Shown: one piece after another, positions 10,701 through 21,753 of the stretch
Position numbering within the stretch: the first letter of the stretch is position 1
Layout: each line of letters opens with the position of its first letter
Assembly: GCA_007026445.1 (NCBI GenBank)
Contig: VDMD01000087.1
Span: forward strand, 41,128-105,127
Direction of reading: 5' to 3'
From: Schizophyllum amplum
Taxonomy: Eukaryota > Basidiomycota > Agaricomycetes > Agaricales > Schizophyllaceae
Length of the DNA: 64,000 nucleotides
Made by a program: the position numbers and the translations under genes
The notes under the pieces: generated by a model
Seen by the model: the letters and a program-made list of their open reading frames with translations, nothing else
Databases searched by the model: none
Told to the model about the DNA's origin: nothing

Positions 10701-13700
10701 ATCTACCTCCGGGAAGCGTGCATTTGGAAGAGGAGTTCGCGGTCGGGCGCCGGCGATATGGACAGGGCATCGTGAACGACGCCATCATGTGGTCCAGGAC
10801 CACCGACGCCGGCGACCATACACCGGCGTCCGATGCAGGGTCGTTGGCGTCGGATGCCTCGGGCACCGGAAGCGGTGGCTCGAAGCTCGATCCGGCGACG
10901 ATGTTCTTCAAAAAAACGGATATCGTGCTGATTGCCGACGACAACTCGGAAATGAGGCACTATATGAAAACGATTCTTGCGCCGTACTGTACGGTGGTGG
11001 AGGCGAGCAATGGGAAAGAGGCGCTTGAGCTGGCGATCCAGAAGAAACCGCACGTGGTGCTGAGCGATGTGATGATGCCTGGTGTGTTGGTCTTTGGACG
11101 ACAACGTGCTCGAAGCTTATGGTCCTTGCAGTTATGGACGGCTTTGCGCTGCTGGGAGCTTTGCAGGAGCACCCTGCTACGCGCCTCATGCCCGTCATCT
11201 TAGTCACTGCGAAGTCGGGCGACGACTCGAGAGTAGAGGGCTTGGTGAGCGCAATTGTCGGAATGTCAAATAGTCGCTCATCGATTGTGAATAGCTGTCT
11301 GGCGCGGACGACTATCTGGCAAAGCCATTCCGGAGCGCGGAGCTGGTTGCTCGGGTACATCTGCAGATGCAGCTGGGCAAGCGACGCGTCTTTCTCGAGA
11401 CGCGATTCGAGGAGCGCACCAAGGAGGTACAACAGCTACTGGAGCAGTCTCCTGTGGCGATCTTCCGGTGGGTTTTCACTCAGTTTCTTGTCTTATGATG
11501 TCGCTCACGGTTGTGCTCTACTAAGCACCGATGTGGATGGCAAGCGAGTTGCTTCTGCCCGTGCGAGGAGCATAGTGACTGATCGACTGCAGGATTGTAT
11601 ACGTGAATCCTCGATGGTTCGAGATGCTGAGCCAGCCGCCGGGAGATGTGGATAACTGGTAAGCTCTTCTATGGTGGCTCGTGACATGACGTTCTTACCA
11701 TCTCTGCAGGGAAGCGGCGTAGGTCCAATTCTCAGACAAAGCGCATCCATGTTCATCGCGGCTTATACGTAGTATCTACGATGAAGACCTCGCCGCCTTC
11801 AAGAAGTTCTGGTACCGGGAACACGAAGACGATTCCTCAGAGCACATCATTGAGTTCCGTAAGCGCGTCTTCCTCGTGCCAAGTCAGTTATGATCTGACG
11901 GCGTTATGTAGGATGCACTGATGGGAAGTGGTACCAGGGGCAGTTAGCGCCTACTGACGACGGCGGAGCGTGTGAGTGCGGCTCAATCGAACGTCGACCC
12001 TTCTGACCGCATCGTAGTGGGCACGCTCACCGATATCAGCAATCAGCGTATGTTTGAAGCGGCGCAGCTGGAGCATGCGCGTGAGCGAGAGGCCACTGCC
12101 AGGAGGAAAGCTGAGGAAGCTGAGGATAGGCGACAAGAGGCTGAGCAGCGGCGACGCGGTCAGGGTGCGTATTGCCCCACTCAGAAGACCACCATGAGTA
12201 CTCACCGTTGCTGCAGAGCTTTTGATCGACGTCACGTCCCACGAGCTGCGGCAGCCAGTCTCGGCGATCTTGAACTGCAGCGGGCTCGTTCGCACGAATA
12301 TGGTCGCCTTGCTTGAGCACATACAGGGCGCGAAGAGTGGCGCGGGTGTCGTGCTCACGGCCGAACAACTGGACTCCATGCGCGAAGATGTCGAGGCGTT
12401 GGACGCCATCTATCAATGCGGCCTTGCGCAAGGTACAGAGTACGATGGTCGCATAAGAGCGACGCTAACGATGTTGTAGAGCGAATAGCTAACGATGTGC
12501 TCTCACTGTCGCGTATGCAGCTCGATTCGCTGAACATCCAGGCTGTTGACTTTGAACTGGTGACGGAGACTCAACGCATTGTGTCGATCTTCCGCAATGA
12601 GGCCAAAATGCATGTAATCTCCGTGCCTTCATGGGTCGTGGGCTGACAGCCCTTGCAGGAAGGAGATCAACCTCTCTGTCCACTTCGGGAAATCATTGGC
12701 CAACCTCGGTGTATGCGTGGTGAGATCGGACAAGAGTCGATATGCGCAAGTGATGCACGTATTCTCTTTACACAAGAAAGCTACAAACAACAGTACTGAT
12801 GCTTCTGCAGCACTAACCTCGTGAGCAACGCAATCAAGTTCACCGACAGTTCCCCGAACAGGCGGGATATCCGGGTGGATATGGAGGTCAGCCTTCTCCC
12901 TCCAGACGACGAGGATAGCGCGGCGTACCCGAGAGTCGCGCGTCAGAATGAGCGTCTGAGCAATGCTAAGCTCGCATCGGGAACAAGACTATATATCTAT
13001 GTCTCTGTCACGGATTCGGGACCTGGCCTGCAGCCAGACGACTTGGCAGTTTTATTCAGGCGGTACGCGCAGAAGCTAATAGTGGTATCTCCCGCTCAAC
13101 AATCCCTCAGATTCCAGCAAGGGTCACTCGCGGCCAAGTCGGACGTGTTTGGAGGTTCCGGCTTGGGCTTATTCGTCTCACGAAAACTTTGCGACCTGAT
13201 GGGTGGGCGGATAGCGGTACGCTTTTCATTTGTTAGCAAGACATCACTCAAACATCGTGCAGGTTCAAAGCGAACTTGGCAAAGGCGCTGTGTTCAGCTT
13301 TTTTATTGAATCCTTCGCTGCGTCGGTGCCCGCGTCACCAAATGGCTCGGGACAGCGCTCGCCACCTGCGCTGTCTTTATCGCGGGTGACATCGCACGGA
13401 GAACTGCCGCTGCCGAATTTCGCACAATCGCCACTGCGCGTCCTCATCACCGAGGACAACCTCATCAACCAGGTGGGGCCATTTCGTTGCGTGTTCTGAC
13501 GAGTTGCTAACGTCCGTTCGCAGAGAGTGTTGAAGTTTGTGAACCGTCATTCTTGTCGATGTTAAGCTTATGTCGCTCGCCAGCCGCCAACTCGTCAAAG
13601 CTGGCTGCACGACCGTATTGGCAAACAACGGTCAGCAAGCGCTCGATTGCTTGACATCCGCCGGTCAGCCCTTTGATGCCGTCCTTGTAAGGCCCACGTT

Positions 13701-14017
13701 TAGCCTTGTCCACGCGCGCTACGCTAATTGAGCTGCAGATGGACATCGAGATGCCGGTCATGGACGGCATTGAGGCCGTGCGTCGCATTCGGCAAATGGA
13801 GGCAGATGGCGAACTGCGCGTCCGAAATCGAGTCTATGCTCTTACGGCAAACGCACGAGAGGGCCAGGTGCGATTAATCAAGGAAGCGGGCATGGATGCA
13901 GTCCTGGTGCGTCGCAGTCTTAGACGTGTGTAATGATGACGGACGGTGGCTTCTCAGATCAAGCCCTACCGGATCGAGGATGTGATCAAGGCTATCCGAG
14001 GCGTCTACTCCCCCTAA
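7726..14017 (+). CDS. Dual hybrid histidine kinase (two HisKA-HATPase-REC modules)
   Basis: Very large multi-exon sensor kinase, roughly 1,600 residues after removal of about 20 short introns. Order: N-terminal PAS-like region; DWASSPLGPREKWPQSL segment typical of fungal hybrid kinases; GAF-like region (about 8900-9700); HisKA with SHELRTPLTLIGGP (about 9830); HATPase with NLIGNAFKY, VQDTGIGIP and GTGIGLSLTKEL; receiver with IADDNS, LSDVMMPVMDGF, VTAKSG and AKPF (10915-11345); PAS/PAC; coiled-coil EREATARRKAEEAEDRR; second HisKA with TSHELRQPVSAIL (about 12226); HATPase with NLVSNAIKFT, VTDSGPGL, GGSGLGLFVSRKL; terminal receiver with TEDNLINQ, MDIEMPVMDG, ALTANA and IKPYRIEDVI. All phospho-acceptor His and Asp residues are present, so both modules look active. 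No transmembrane span seen; probably cytosolic. The same two-kinase, two-receiver order is known for Cryptococcus Tco2. Start chosen at MYRSAAPRDP. Confidence 0.88.
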
Positions 14018-15074
14018 CGAGCCTTCACCTCATCTTCCTTACTGCATCCTTTCTCGCTCTGTTTCTTTCGGGTTTGATGTGGGCGTTTTCGTGATATATG
14101 CCTGGTTGGTTTTGGCCAAATATGGCACGTGTATCTTTCACTCTGAGGCTTTCCGACTCGGACATGTAGCTCGGGACCTACGCCATCTTCATGTGGACTT
14201 TCGCATCACTCTTCTCATACATACGCATTGTTGTCTTGTTTCCTATATACGCACGCGCTTTGTCACTCATGGTCTCATACGCTCATACCTCCACACTTGT
14301 AACACACGCATACCACACAGATATAAGTACGCACACGCGGCTCTTCTTGTAGCATCGTCTGCATCCAGTACACTATGTATAGCATAATGTAGAAACCCTT
14401 GTACTCATACAGACCTGCAGATATATCATAGACATCTTTCTCTCCCCTAGATGAGTGACTGAGGAGTTTCAGTGATAGTTAAAGGAAGATGTAGGCCAGG
14501 GTATAATGAGGTGTCCGAGGACCGACGAAGCAGACTGCACGCTCCCGTGCATGACGGACTCAGATCTAGGATCCACTGCGGTTTTTACTGGTTTTCTTGA
14601 AGACTCTGATCACTTATAACGCTCGCAGCACCAGTCGCAGCCACCGCCGGCAGCTGATTTAGTGATACTTAGAGGTTGCGTTTCGAACTTTCCCACAAGT
14701 CTGCGGTCACGTTCACACCGAGTCCCCACGGCTTCTCTTCAACCACCACACTCGGAGCCCCCAACCCGGATCGTTCGATAGGCTAGCTTCCCGCAGTTCA
14801 AGGACTCGCTGCATACGAGCGCAGAGCTTGCGGACTGCGACTCTCTACTGCTTGTCTTAATATCCGGCCTGCGTGTCAACTTGCCATGGTAAGCGGAGGC
14901 GCCAATACTGCAGAGCTGCAGCCGATTGAATGCGACCTTCATAAGGTCCTCTCACGTCGTCCCGTACCTCTTTAGCTCAGCACAAACATCACACGCCCAA
15001 CCCGCGAGACATCTACACTCACTAGTCCTCCTTTCGACGTCGGGTACTACCAACAGGACAGCGAGAGGTGTGAC
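14018..15074. other. Intergenic, kinase 3' UTR and F-box promoter
   Basis: About 1.06 kb. The first part (14018-14400) is a pyrimidine-rich likely 3' UTR with many CATAC words. The rest is the upstream region of the F-box gene. Short open frames here have no recognisable similarity. Confidence 0.45.
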
Positions 15075-16358
15075 ATGTCCCACCCTATACACGACTTCCC
15101 CCCAGAACTGCTTGCCGAGATCCTATTGCATACTTTCCAGGAAGTCTCATTCCATCGATACCAATCTTCCCTCGCCGGTGGACCAGTCGCTGCGAGCGCA
15201 GTCTGTAGCTACTGGCGCCGCGTGGCGCTCGCATACCCAAATCTGTGGTCCAACATACGCGTCACGATCGCCCATCCTGACGATTCTTCTGCAATAGTGG
15301 AAGCAATCGAAGCGCGCATCGCTCGCGCGGGCGCTCATGCCCTCTCCGTTGAATATCTCGAGATGGGCGAACCAGGCGGATGCCCTGCACTCGACGCACT
15401 CCTGACGCACAGTCGTCGCTGGGAAAAAGCGACGCTCACTCTCACGTATACGCCCCTCGTGCGCCTAGTTCCCCTGCACAACGAGATTCCCCTCCTCCGC
15501 ACAGCCTCCGTCTCAGCGCTGCTTATCGCTACATCTGAGATGGGCGAGACGCCCGAAATGCAATACATATTCTCGAACGCGCCCCTCCTTTCCTCGTTCG
15601 CCTTCAGTGCATCCAATGGCGAAGCGGTCGCAGAGCTGCCTTTCGTATTGCCCTGGCAGCAACTCATACGGTACGAGGGTCCGCTTTTCACTGCCGCAGA
15701 TCCGCCTCGCTATGCGCGCCATCTCTTGAAGCACGCGCAGGTGCTCTCAGTCACGGACGTTACGTCGTTCGCTTCCCCAACTGGGCGCACGGAGCTCCCT
15801 GCGCTACGCGTCCTCAGCGCTAACGCGCAGGCGCTGGCGGGCCTTCGGGCGCCCGCACTAGTCGAGCTACGTGTGCGCGGCAGCTGCGATAGTACGGACG
15901 TCCTATACCTGCGTGGCTTCCTCGTGTGGTCCCGCTGCACGCTGCGTACGCTGTTCATGTATGCTGTTCTGCTAGAGTCGGACGGGGACGCGCTCGTGGA
16001 CGTGTGCAGAGAGGTGGAGGATTTGATCTGCACTCTGGGAACGGAGAGCACGGTGTGGCTTGGGCTCTTGCCGCGGCTGCGCAAGCTCACTGTCCTCGTC
16101 GTCGCAGAGGGAGTTAGGGGTGCGGCCTCAAATTTCATCAGGTCGTGCGCGCTGGCAGACATCCTTCGTGCCCGCTCAGTGAACCAACCGGAGCTGGTGA
16201 AGATCAACTTGTGGTTCAGTGAAGACTGCTATGAGGCCGTCGATAGGAATGCTCTATATGAGCTGGTCTGCTTGGGCAGCGAGTGTGGCGTCAGGGTGCA
16301 GTACGATGTCTTTACATGTGAACACGAAGAACTCATGGACACTTGGATGACGGTATGA
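15075..16358 (+). CDS. F-box-like protein (427 aa)
   Basis: Intronless. The N terminus, HDFPPELLAEILLHTF followed by AVCSYWRRVALAYPNLWSNI, is the F-box-like pattern of basidiomycete F-box proteins, which recruit substrates to SCF (Skp1-cullin) ubiquitin ligases. The remainder is leucine-rich with repeated short hydrophobic blocks (such as LLRTASVSALL, LRVLSANAQAL, LRAPALVELRVRGS, LLPRLRKLTVLVV), suggesting degenerate leucine-rich repeats that bind a target. Such genes are greatly expanded and fast evolving in Agaricomycetes, so no ortholog-level function can be assigned. ATG at 15075 is the first in frame. Confidence 0.85.
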   Translation: MSHPIHDFPPELLAEILLHTFQEVSFHRYQSSLAGGPVAASAVCSYWRRVALAYPNLWSNIRVTIAHPDDSSAIVEAIEARIARAGAHALSVEYLEMGEPGGCPALDALLTHSRRWEKATLTLTYTPLVRLVPLHNEIPLLRTASVSALLIATSEMGETPEMQYIFSNAPLLSSFAFSASNGEAVAELPFVLPWQQLIRYEGPLFTAADPPRYARHLLKHAQVLSVTDVTSFASPTGRTELPALRVLSANAQALAGLRAPALVELRVRGSCDSTDVLYLRGFLVWSRCTLRTLFMYAVLLESDGDALVDVCREVEDLICTLGTESTVWLGLLPRLRKLTVLVVAEGVRGAASNFIRSCALADILRARSVNQPELVKINLWFSEDCYEAVDRNALYELVCLGSECGVRVQYDVFTCEHEELMDTWMTV

Positions 16359-16526
16359 TACCTACCGTATATACTTGTTGCAAGACTCGCATGATGATAC
16401 CTTGTCACCGTGCGGCGTGAGCAGTTGGTGTCAGTACAGAGCTACTTATAAGCGGCCGCCGCAAGTACATTCCCGAGCGATGGAAACAATTTGCACTCTT
16501 GACCAGCACTATTGGAAGGACCGCAA
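16359..16526. other. Short spacer before the tRNA gene
   Basis: 168 bp holding the F-box gene 3' end and the tRNA 5' flank. No gene seen. Confidence 0.4.
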
Positions 16527-16647
16527 GGCGAGATGGCCGAGCGGTCTAAGGCGCCAGACTAAGGATCAGTCAATGATCGTTGACAACCCTGAAAATAAGC
16601 TTTTCATCTGGTCCTCCGGGGCGTGGGTTCGAATCCCACTCTCGTCA
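16527..16647 (+). tRNA. tRNA-Leu(AAG) with a 41-nt intron
   Basis: Acceptor stem GGCGAGA (16527-16533) pairs with TCTCGTC (16640-16646), one G-U pair, followed by discriminator A. A box TGGCCGAGCGGTCTAAGGCG is of the type II Leu/Ser kind. The anticodon arm is CCAGA-CTAAGGA-TCTGG, anticodon AAG at 16561-16563. The loop is interrupted after base 37 by 16565-16605, the canonical nuclear tRNA intron site. The extra arm is TCCTCCGGGGC-like and the T arm is GTGGGTTCGAATCCCAC. The 3' flank starts with a T-rich run (16649-16653) that can act as the Pol III stop. Confidence 0.96.
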
Positions 16648-17338
16648 CATTTTTCCCAGAATTTACTGGATTTTTCCTGGCTCGAGGGAGCCTCGAGGAA
16701 GGTCGAAAACCGCGTAAAATTTCGAGCAGGAGAAGACGCGTTGTCAACACCTTCCTTTTTGGGACAGTCTTCCCACGATTTTCAAAATAACCTTTTTGGC
16801 ACGTGTGGCGCTGTCCAATTGGCTGAGGCTCTGCAGGCGGAGCGACTTCGAGGTCCAAATTTTCTCTGAACCGTCCTCTTCTGCCGCGGGGCAACACAGC
16901 GAGTTGAAGACGAGTGCCCCACCCGTTCGTATGTTTAGTCGTTAACTGCTATCCACTGCTTCCAGGAGAATTCTATGTAGTATATCAAGCACTAGTACAG
17001 AGCGCAGACAGAACAGTGGCCAGATCGTTATGGGGAAAGAGCGTGTTCCACTCTACGGCAGGGCCACGACACTCGCATACGCGCACATGGTCATCATACA
17101 ACTACGATTGCAGTAGTAAGCCGCAAAGCAGGTTGGGGGGTGGTATATGGAACTATGCGCTGGCGAGAAGGTCCGTCTGTCCTGCGTAACTACGTGTAAA
17201 GTAAATAGAAAGGTCATGACGAGTGAGCCGTGTAGGGCCTGACCGAACAGTCCCTACATAGGTCACAGCAAGCAAGCAAGTCTGCGCCCATGCCGCGTCC
17301 ATCTGCGCAGTAAGGGCGGCCCGCTCCCGCAGCCCCGC
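16648..17338. other. Intergenic, no gene seen
   Basis: About 690 bp between the tRNA and the ROT1 stop codon. AT-richer than the genes. No coding frame supported; the ROT1 3' UTR is expected at its right end. Confidence 0.45.
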
Positions 17339-18242
17339 TCAATCGCGATCGCTGCTGCTGCTGCTGCCGAAGATCTTGTTGAGCGCGGTCTTGACCCACG
17401 ACTCGGCGTCCGTGTCGCGGAAGCCGAGCTCGCGGCGCGCGTGCTCGCCCGTGCCCCTGCGCGCGATGTTGATCTCGCGCTTGCGCTGCGTGACCAGGGA
17501 GTCCGGGTCGATCGCGACCTCACGGAGGCTCGTCTTCGGCAGCATATTGGGCGTGGTGGAGAGCAGGTACTGCGGCGGGAGCGGGGAGCCCGCGTAGTCC
17601 CACAGGCGCAGGCGGTACCCGCGGGTGACGTCCTGGTCGATGGTCCACTTGGTGATAAGCTCCGTGTAGTTGAAGTTTTCGACAAAGTTGGACTCGGCGG
17701 CGCAGGGGTCCTGCACTTGCTGGTAGCCGTCGCCCAGCGGGGTGAGGACGATGGTGCCGTTCGACTCGAGAGTGTACTGGCCGTGACACCAGCTCATGAC
17801 GCCGGTGATGCAGTTCGGCTGCGAAGCTGTGGGGAAGGGGTCAGCTGGCAGGGCAGTGCTGGGAAAGCGGCCGACGGACCATTCGAGTTGAAGCGGTAGC
17901 GCGCGATCTCGTAGTACATGTCCTCCGAGCTGAAGGGTATATCAGCGATTCGTCCCCTTCCCAGGGAAGGGAGGTGCGTACAAGGAGTAGGAGACGCCAG
18001 TAACGTCGGGATACGTAAATGACGCATTGGCGGGTGTCGCAAAGCCCTGTTATCGTCGAGTCAGCCTCCAGCATCCTCAGAGCAAGAACAGCACGCACAG
18101 ATCCCGTCACGACCTTGCCGTAGCCTGACGCCCAGGTGCCGGTGATGGCGGTCGAGTTGTGGGCTGCGTTCAGGACGATGTCCTGACCCTGGACCTGGAC
18201 CAGGGAGGCGAGGAGAACAGCGAACGCAGATGAGAGCTTCAT
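17339..18242 (-). CDS. ROT1: ROT1, ER chaperone for glycoprotein folding and cell-wall assembly (248 aa)
   Basis: Exons 18099-18242, 17982-18046, 17880-17929, 17339-17826 join to 249 codons. The first residues (MKLSSAFAVLLASLVQVQG) form a signal peptide, so the product enters the ER. The conserved Rot1 core is clear: ITGTWASGYGKVVTG, GFATPANASFTYPDVTGVSY, SEDMYYEIARYRFNSNG, NCITGVMSWCHGQYTLESNG, PLGDGYQQVQDPCAAESNF and LLSTTPNMLP. In yeast Rot1 assists folding of secretory proteins and beta-1,6-glucan synthesis. Several N-x-S/T sites are present. The C terminus is hydrophilic (KREINIARRG ... SSSSSDRD) and I see no membrane anchor, whereas yeast Rot1 is membrane anchored near its C terminus. 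Confidence 0.93.
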
Positions 18243-19608
18243 GATAACTTGTAGCGGATAGATCAGAGCCGGTGGCGTGTGATGGAGGAGGCCAGAACCG
18301 GCAGCGCCAACGTTGTCAACGACGACGGCGGGGAATGGGAATGACGAAAGAGAAAGGAACGACTTTGGTTTTGTTTGGCGGCTGCCTGCGAACTCCGGCA
18401 ACAGAGCGGCCGCATCTTAGTTTCCCACGCCTCAATCTGCACTGTTCGACTTTTGTTTACCTTACTTAGTTGCCGAAGTACTTCTGCCTCTTCGTAGACT
18501 CAGAACTGTGATAGGAAGCACGCTAGGGTTAATGTAGCAGTTGAGGACAAGTAGAAGGGCCTGCAATCAACATCACGCATGTCGACTCTTCTTCAGCTTG
18601 CAAAACTTCGAGGCTCGCCATCATGCACTCCATCGCACCTGCAACAAAGTGTAATAGCGAGCCGCGTCGATTGTAATAGCTATTGGTGTATAGAAGTAGT
18701 AGGCATCGTCCACGAAGATGACCAGTAAACCTTGAGGGGAATTTTGCGGATCTCTGCCTCTATCGAGGTGAGGGGAACGACGAACGGATACGCAGAAGGC
18801 GAGCAGTCTTATTTCATGCGGATGCTGTGAGTAGAGCACGGGAGAGGCCTGGGAGAGGCTGTGGCATCGCAACTATTGTACGATGTCGGTGATGACGGAT
18901 CGATGAAGAGCGATGTGGGCATTTCCATTCCCCTCACATGCGATCCCGATGCGACGTACGATAAAGTCTGGACAGACAGGGAGTGATTGCATTGATTATG
19001 GAGGACAGAACGTATGTGTAAATATACAGCTTGTGTGGTAGGCAGACACTGCGCGTGAGAAAGCTCCCTAGTGAAGTTGAGTTAGTTCAGTGACTTGACA
19101 TCGTAGTGAAGCGATGGGTCAGAAGGAAGGCAACGGAAGGCTCCACATGGTTTTTATGCGCTCTCGGCCAATCGAGTCTATGACTCTTTACATCCGTATT
19201 GGTAACATCTTGAATGCGACGCGACGCGTCGAGGAGGAAGAAGGAAAGCTCACCTATGCTCTGGCCATCGTAGCCATGCAAACGGCACAGGGAGGGGAAA
19301 AAAGACAGAGGAGGGAGACAAGTTGTCGACGACCAGGCGGGAGATGGATGGTGGATGGAGGTTTGGGACAAGACGAAGAGAAAAAAATTTACGCGCGTCG
19401 CGCGCGTTACGAACCCAAGAGCCCCTCACGTGCGCGTCGTAACATCACGCCTGACAAAGGGGCAAGGCGGCGTCGAACGCGCATTCGGAATCCGCATATC
19501 ACTCGCCATCGTTTGCTAATCCTCCGAACAGGTCAGTATATCTTCTTGTCTTCTACCAACATAAACCTTCCCCCTTCCCCCCCAAACCCCTGGATCGCAG
19601 CTCAAACC
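18243..19608. other. Divergent intergenic region, ROT1 and glutathione synthetase promoters
   Basis: About 1.37 kb between two divergent genes. No supported gene inside; short open frames on both strands have no recognisable similarity. A pyrimidine-rich block (19535-19600) just before the glutathione synthetase ATG is typical of a fungal transcription start region. Confidence 0.45.
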
Positions 19609-21332
19609 ATGACAGACTTTCAATCCCTCATCGGACAATGGCCCCCTGCGCTCGATGAAGCCCAGGTCGAAGTCCTCAGCACTCTCGCCACGTCTTGGGC
19701 GCTTTCCCATGGCTTGCTGTACCTCCCTGTGCTGAGCCCGCAACCGCCGGTGCCAGCCGCCGCGATTCATGCACCCATCTCCCTCTTCCCCTCCCCCTTC
19801 CCGCGGAAACTCTTCCTTCAGGCGCAGCGCATACAACGGACCTACAACAACCTCTACTCGAGGATAGCCATGGACACGCAGTTCTTGGACTCTGTCATGG
19901 GATCGGAAGAAGGTGTTGGCAAGGTGGACGAGTTCACAGGACAGCTGTGGCGCGGATGGAAGGCGCTACGCGACGACAATGTCCAGGTGCGTGGCTAATA
20001 TATCCTCTGAACGCGATCTCTGATAGAATCGAAGCCTCTTCAGCTAGGATTATTCCGATCGGACTATCTTCTGCACTCATCGGAGGGCAAGGATTTGTCC
20101 TTGAAGCAGGTCGAATTCAACACTATATCCTCATCATTCGGCTGCTTGTCACAACGGGCAGCCGCGATGCATAGGTATGCATATACATGCCATCGTCTCA
20201 CCGTGTTTAACTCCAGTCAAGGTACCTGCAGCACTCCAGTCAATATTTCGGCGTGTCCGAACACTTGAAGCCGGATAACTTCCCCTCAAATGAGACGACA
20301 GCCGGCCTGGCAGAAGGTCTTGCAGCTGCGCACAAGGCTTATGGAAAGCCCGAGTATGTGTTACGCTTGATTGATCGATGACTTCCCTCTCATGCACAAT
20401 AGGTCGTCCATTCTTTTCGTTGTCCAAGGTGGCGAGCGAAATGTCTTCGATCAGAGGTGGCTCGAATACGAACTGCTCGAGAAGTATGTCGTCTTCATGC
20501 AGTTGCGAATTCATGCTGATGCCGGCTCAGACATAATATTCATGTCGTACGGCAATCGCTCGATGAGCTCGCCGCGTCCGCTTCTGTCGACGACAAGAAG
20601 GTGCTTCGCATCGCGCTCACCTCGTCCTCCTCCATCGAAATCTCCACCGTCTACTTCCGCGCCGGATACACGCCCACCGACTACCCCACCGCCGCCCACT
20701 ACCAAACCCGCTTCCTCGTCGAACGTTCCGCCGCCATCAAATGCCCCTCCATCCCCCTCCAGCTCGCCGGCGGCAAGAAGGTGCAGGAGGTCCTCACCCA
20801 GCCCGGCGTGCTCGACCGCTTCCTCGACGACACCACCCGCGCCGCCGCGTCCGAGATGCGCGCGAGCTGGATGGGCATGTGGGGCCTCGACGTCGCGCCG
20901 GACGGCCTGACGGCGGACACGGCCCCGGGCGAGCCGCACGGCGTGCGCCGCGCGCGCGAGCTCGCGGCGCGCCTGGTGCTCAAGCCGCAGCGCGAGGGCG
21001 GGGGGAACAATGTCTACAAGGAGGCGATCCCGGCGTTTTTGGACACGCTGCCGCCGACGGAGCGCGCGGCGTGGATCGCGATGGAGCTGATTGAGCCGCC
21101 GGCGGGCGCGGGGAACTACCTGGTGCGCTCGGGGGGCGGGGCGGCGATGCGCACGGAGGTGGTCAGCGAGTTGGGCATCTTTGGGTGGTCGTTGTTTGGT
21201 GGGGGGAAGGTGGAGGAAGAGCGCGAGGTGGGGTGGCTTTTGCGGACGAAGGGGAAGGATAGCAACGAAGGTGGCGTGGCCGCAGGATTCTCCGTGTTGG
21301 ACTCCGTGCTGCTCGTGGGGGAGGCTGAGTAG
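19609..21332 (+). CDS. GSH2: Glutathione synthetase (510 aa)
   Basis: Eukaryotic-type glutathione synthetase, which joins gamma-glutamylcysteine and glycine with ATP in the second step of glutathione synthesis; cytosolic homodimer. Exons 19609-19986, 20035-20174, 20222-20353, 20403-20483, 20531-21332 give 511 codons. Signature pieces: LGLFRSDYLLH, KQVEFNTISSSFGCLS (substrate-binding segment), ILFVVQGGERNVFDQRWLEY, FRAGYTPTDYPT, LVLKPQREGGGNNVY (glycine-rich ATP loop) and LLRTKGKDSNEGGVAAGFSVLDS at the C terminus. Length matches the family (about 470 to 510). All key motifs are intact. The tail region 20930-21120 is very GC-rich with strong codon bias. Confidence 0.95.
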
Positions 21333-21753
21333 TTCAGCTTTTGCAGAAGGTGGACAGCCGACTCGAGAAAAACAAGGACTTGATCGAACCCCCTCAGTGG
21401 GATCGAGTCTGGTGTCGGCGAGTGCGACGCGGTTGCGAAGAAAGTATCAAAATCGTCTCAATGCGGCTCGTTCCAAACAATGGGAAACGCAAGCATTGTG
21501 CTGTTGTACGTGTAATGATGATTATGGATCCATATTATTATTTATACTTGGAAAACCAGGCCAGAATCAATCCAGAAGGTGCAGACTCTCCCGGAATCTG
21601 GCCTCCGAGTTCATGTAATTCATCCTGAGTCAAGGCGCCCCTATATAATATGCCGCTGCGTGCCTCGCGGCCATTGCTTTCCACCCAGTGCGAGTCCCTT
21701 CCAGGTCCCTTCCCTCTTCCTGTCAACTGCTACCGAGAAGTAGTGCAGCAACC
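21333..21753. other. Short intergenic region
   Basis: 421 bp with the glutathione synthetase 3' UTR and the promoter of the acyltransferase gene. A TATATAA-like stretch lies at about 21641-21650, some 100 bp before the ATG. Confidence 0.4.

Noticed and set aside
14079..14387. 102-residue open frame downstream of the histidine kinase
   Set aside because: Lies in the likely 3' UTR, rich in simple CATAC words, no family similarity.
16375..16869. 164-residue open frame on the plus strand
   Set aside because: It runs straight through the tRNA-Leu gene and its intron; the translation has no family pattern.
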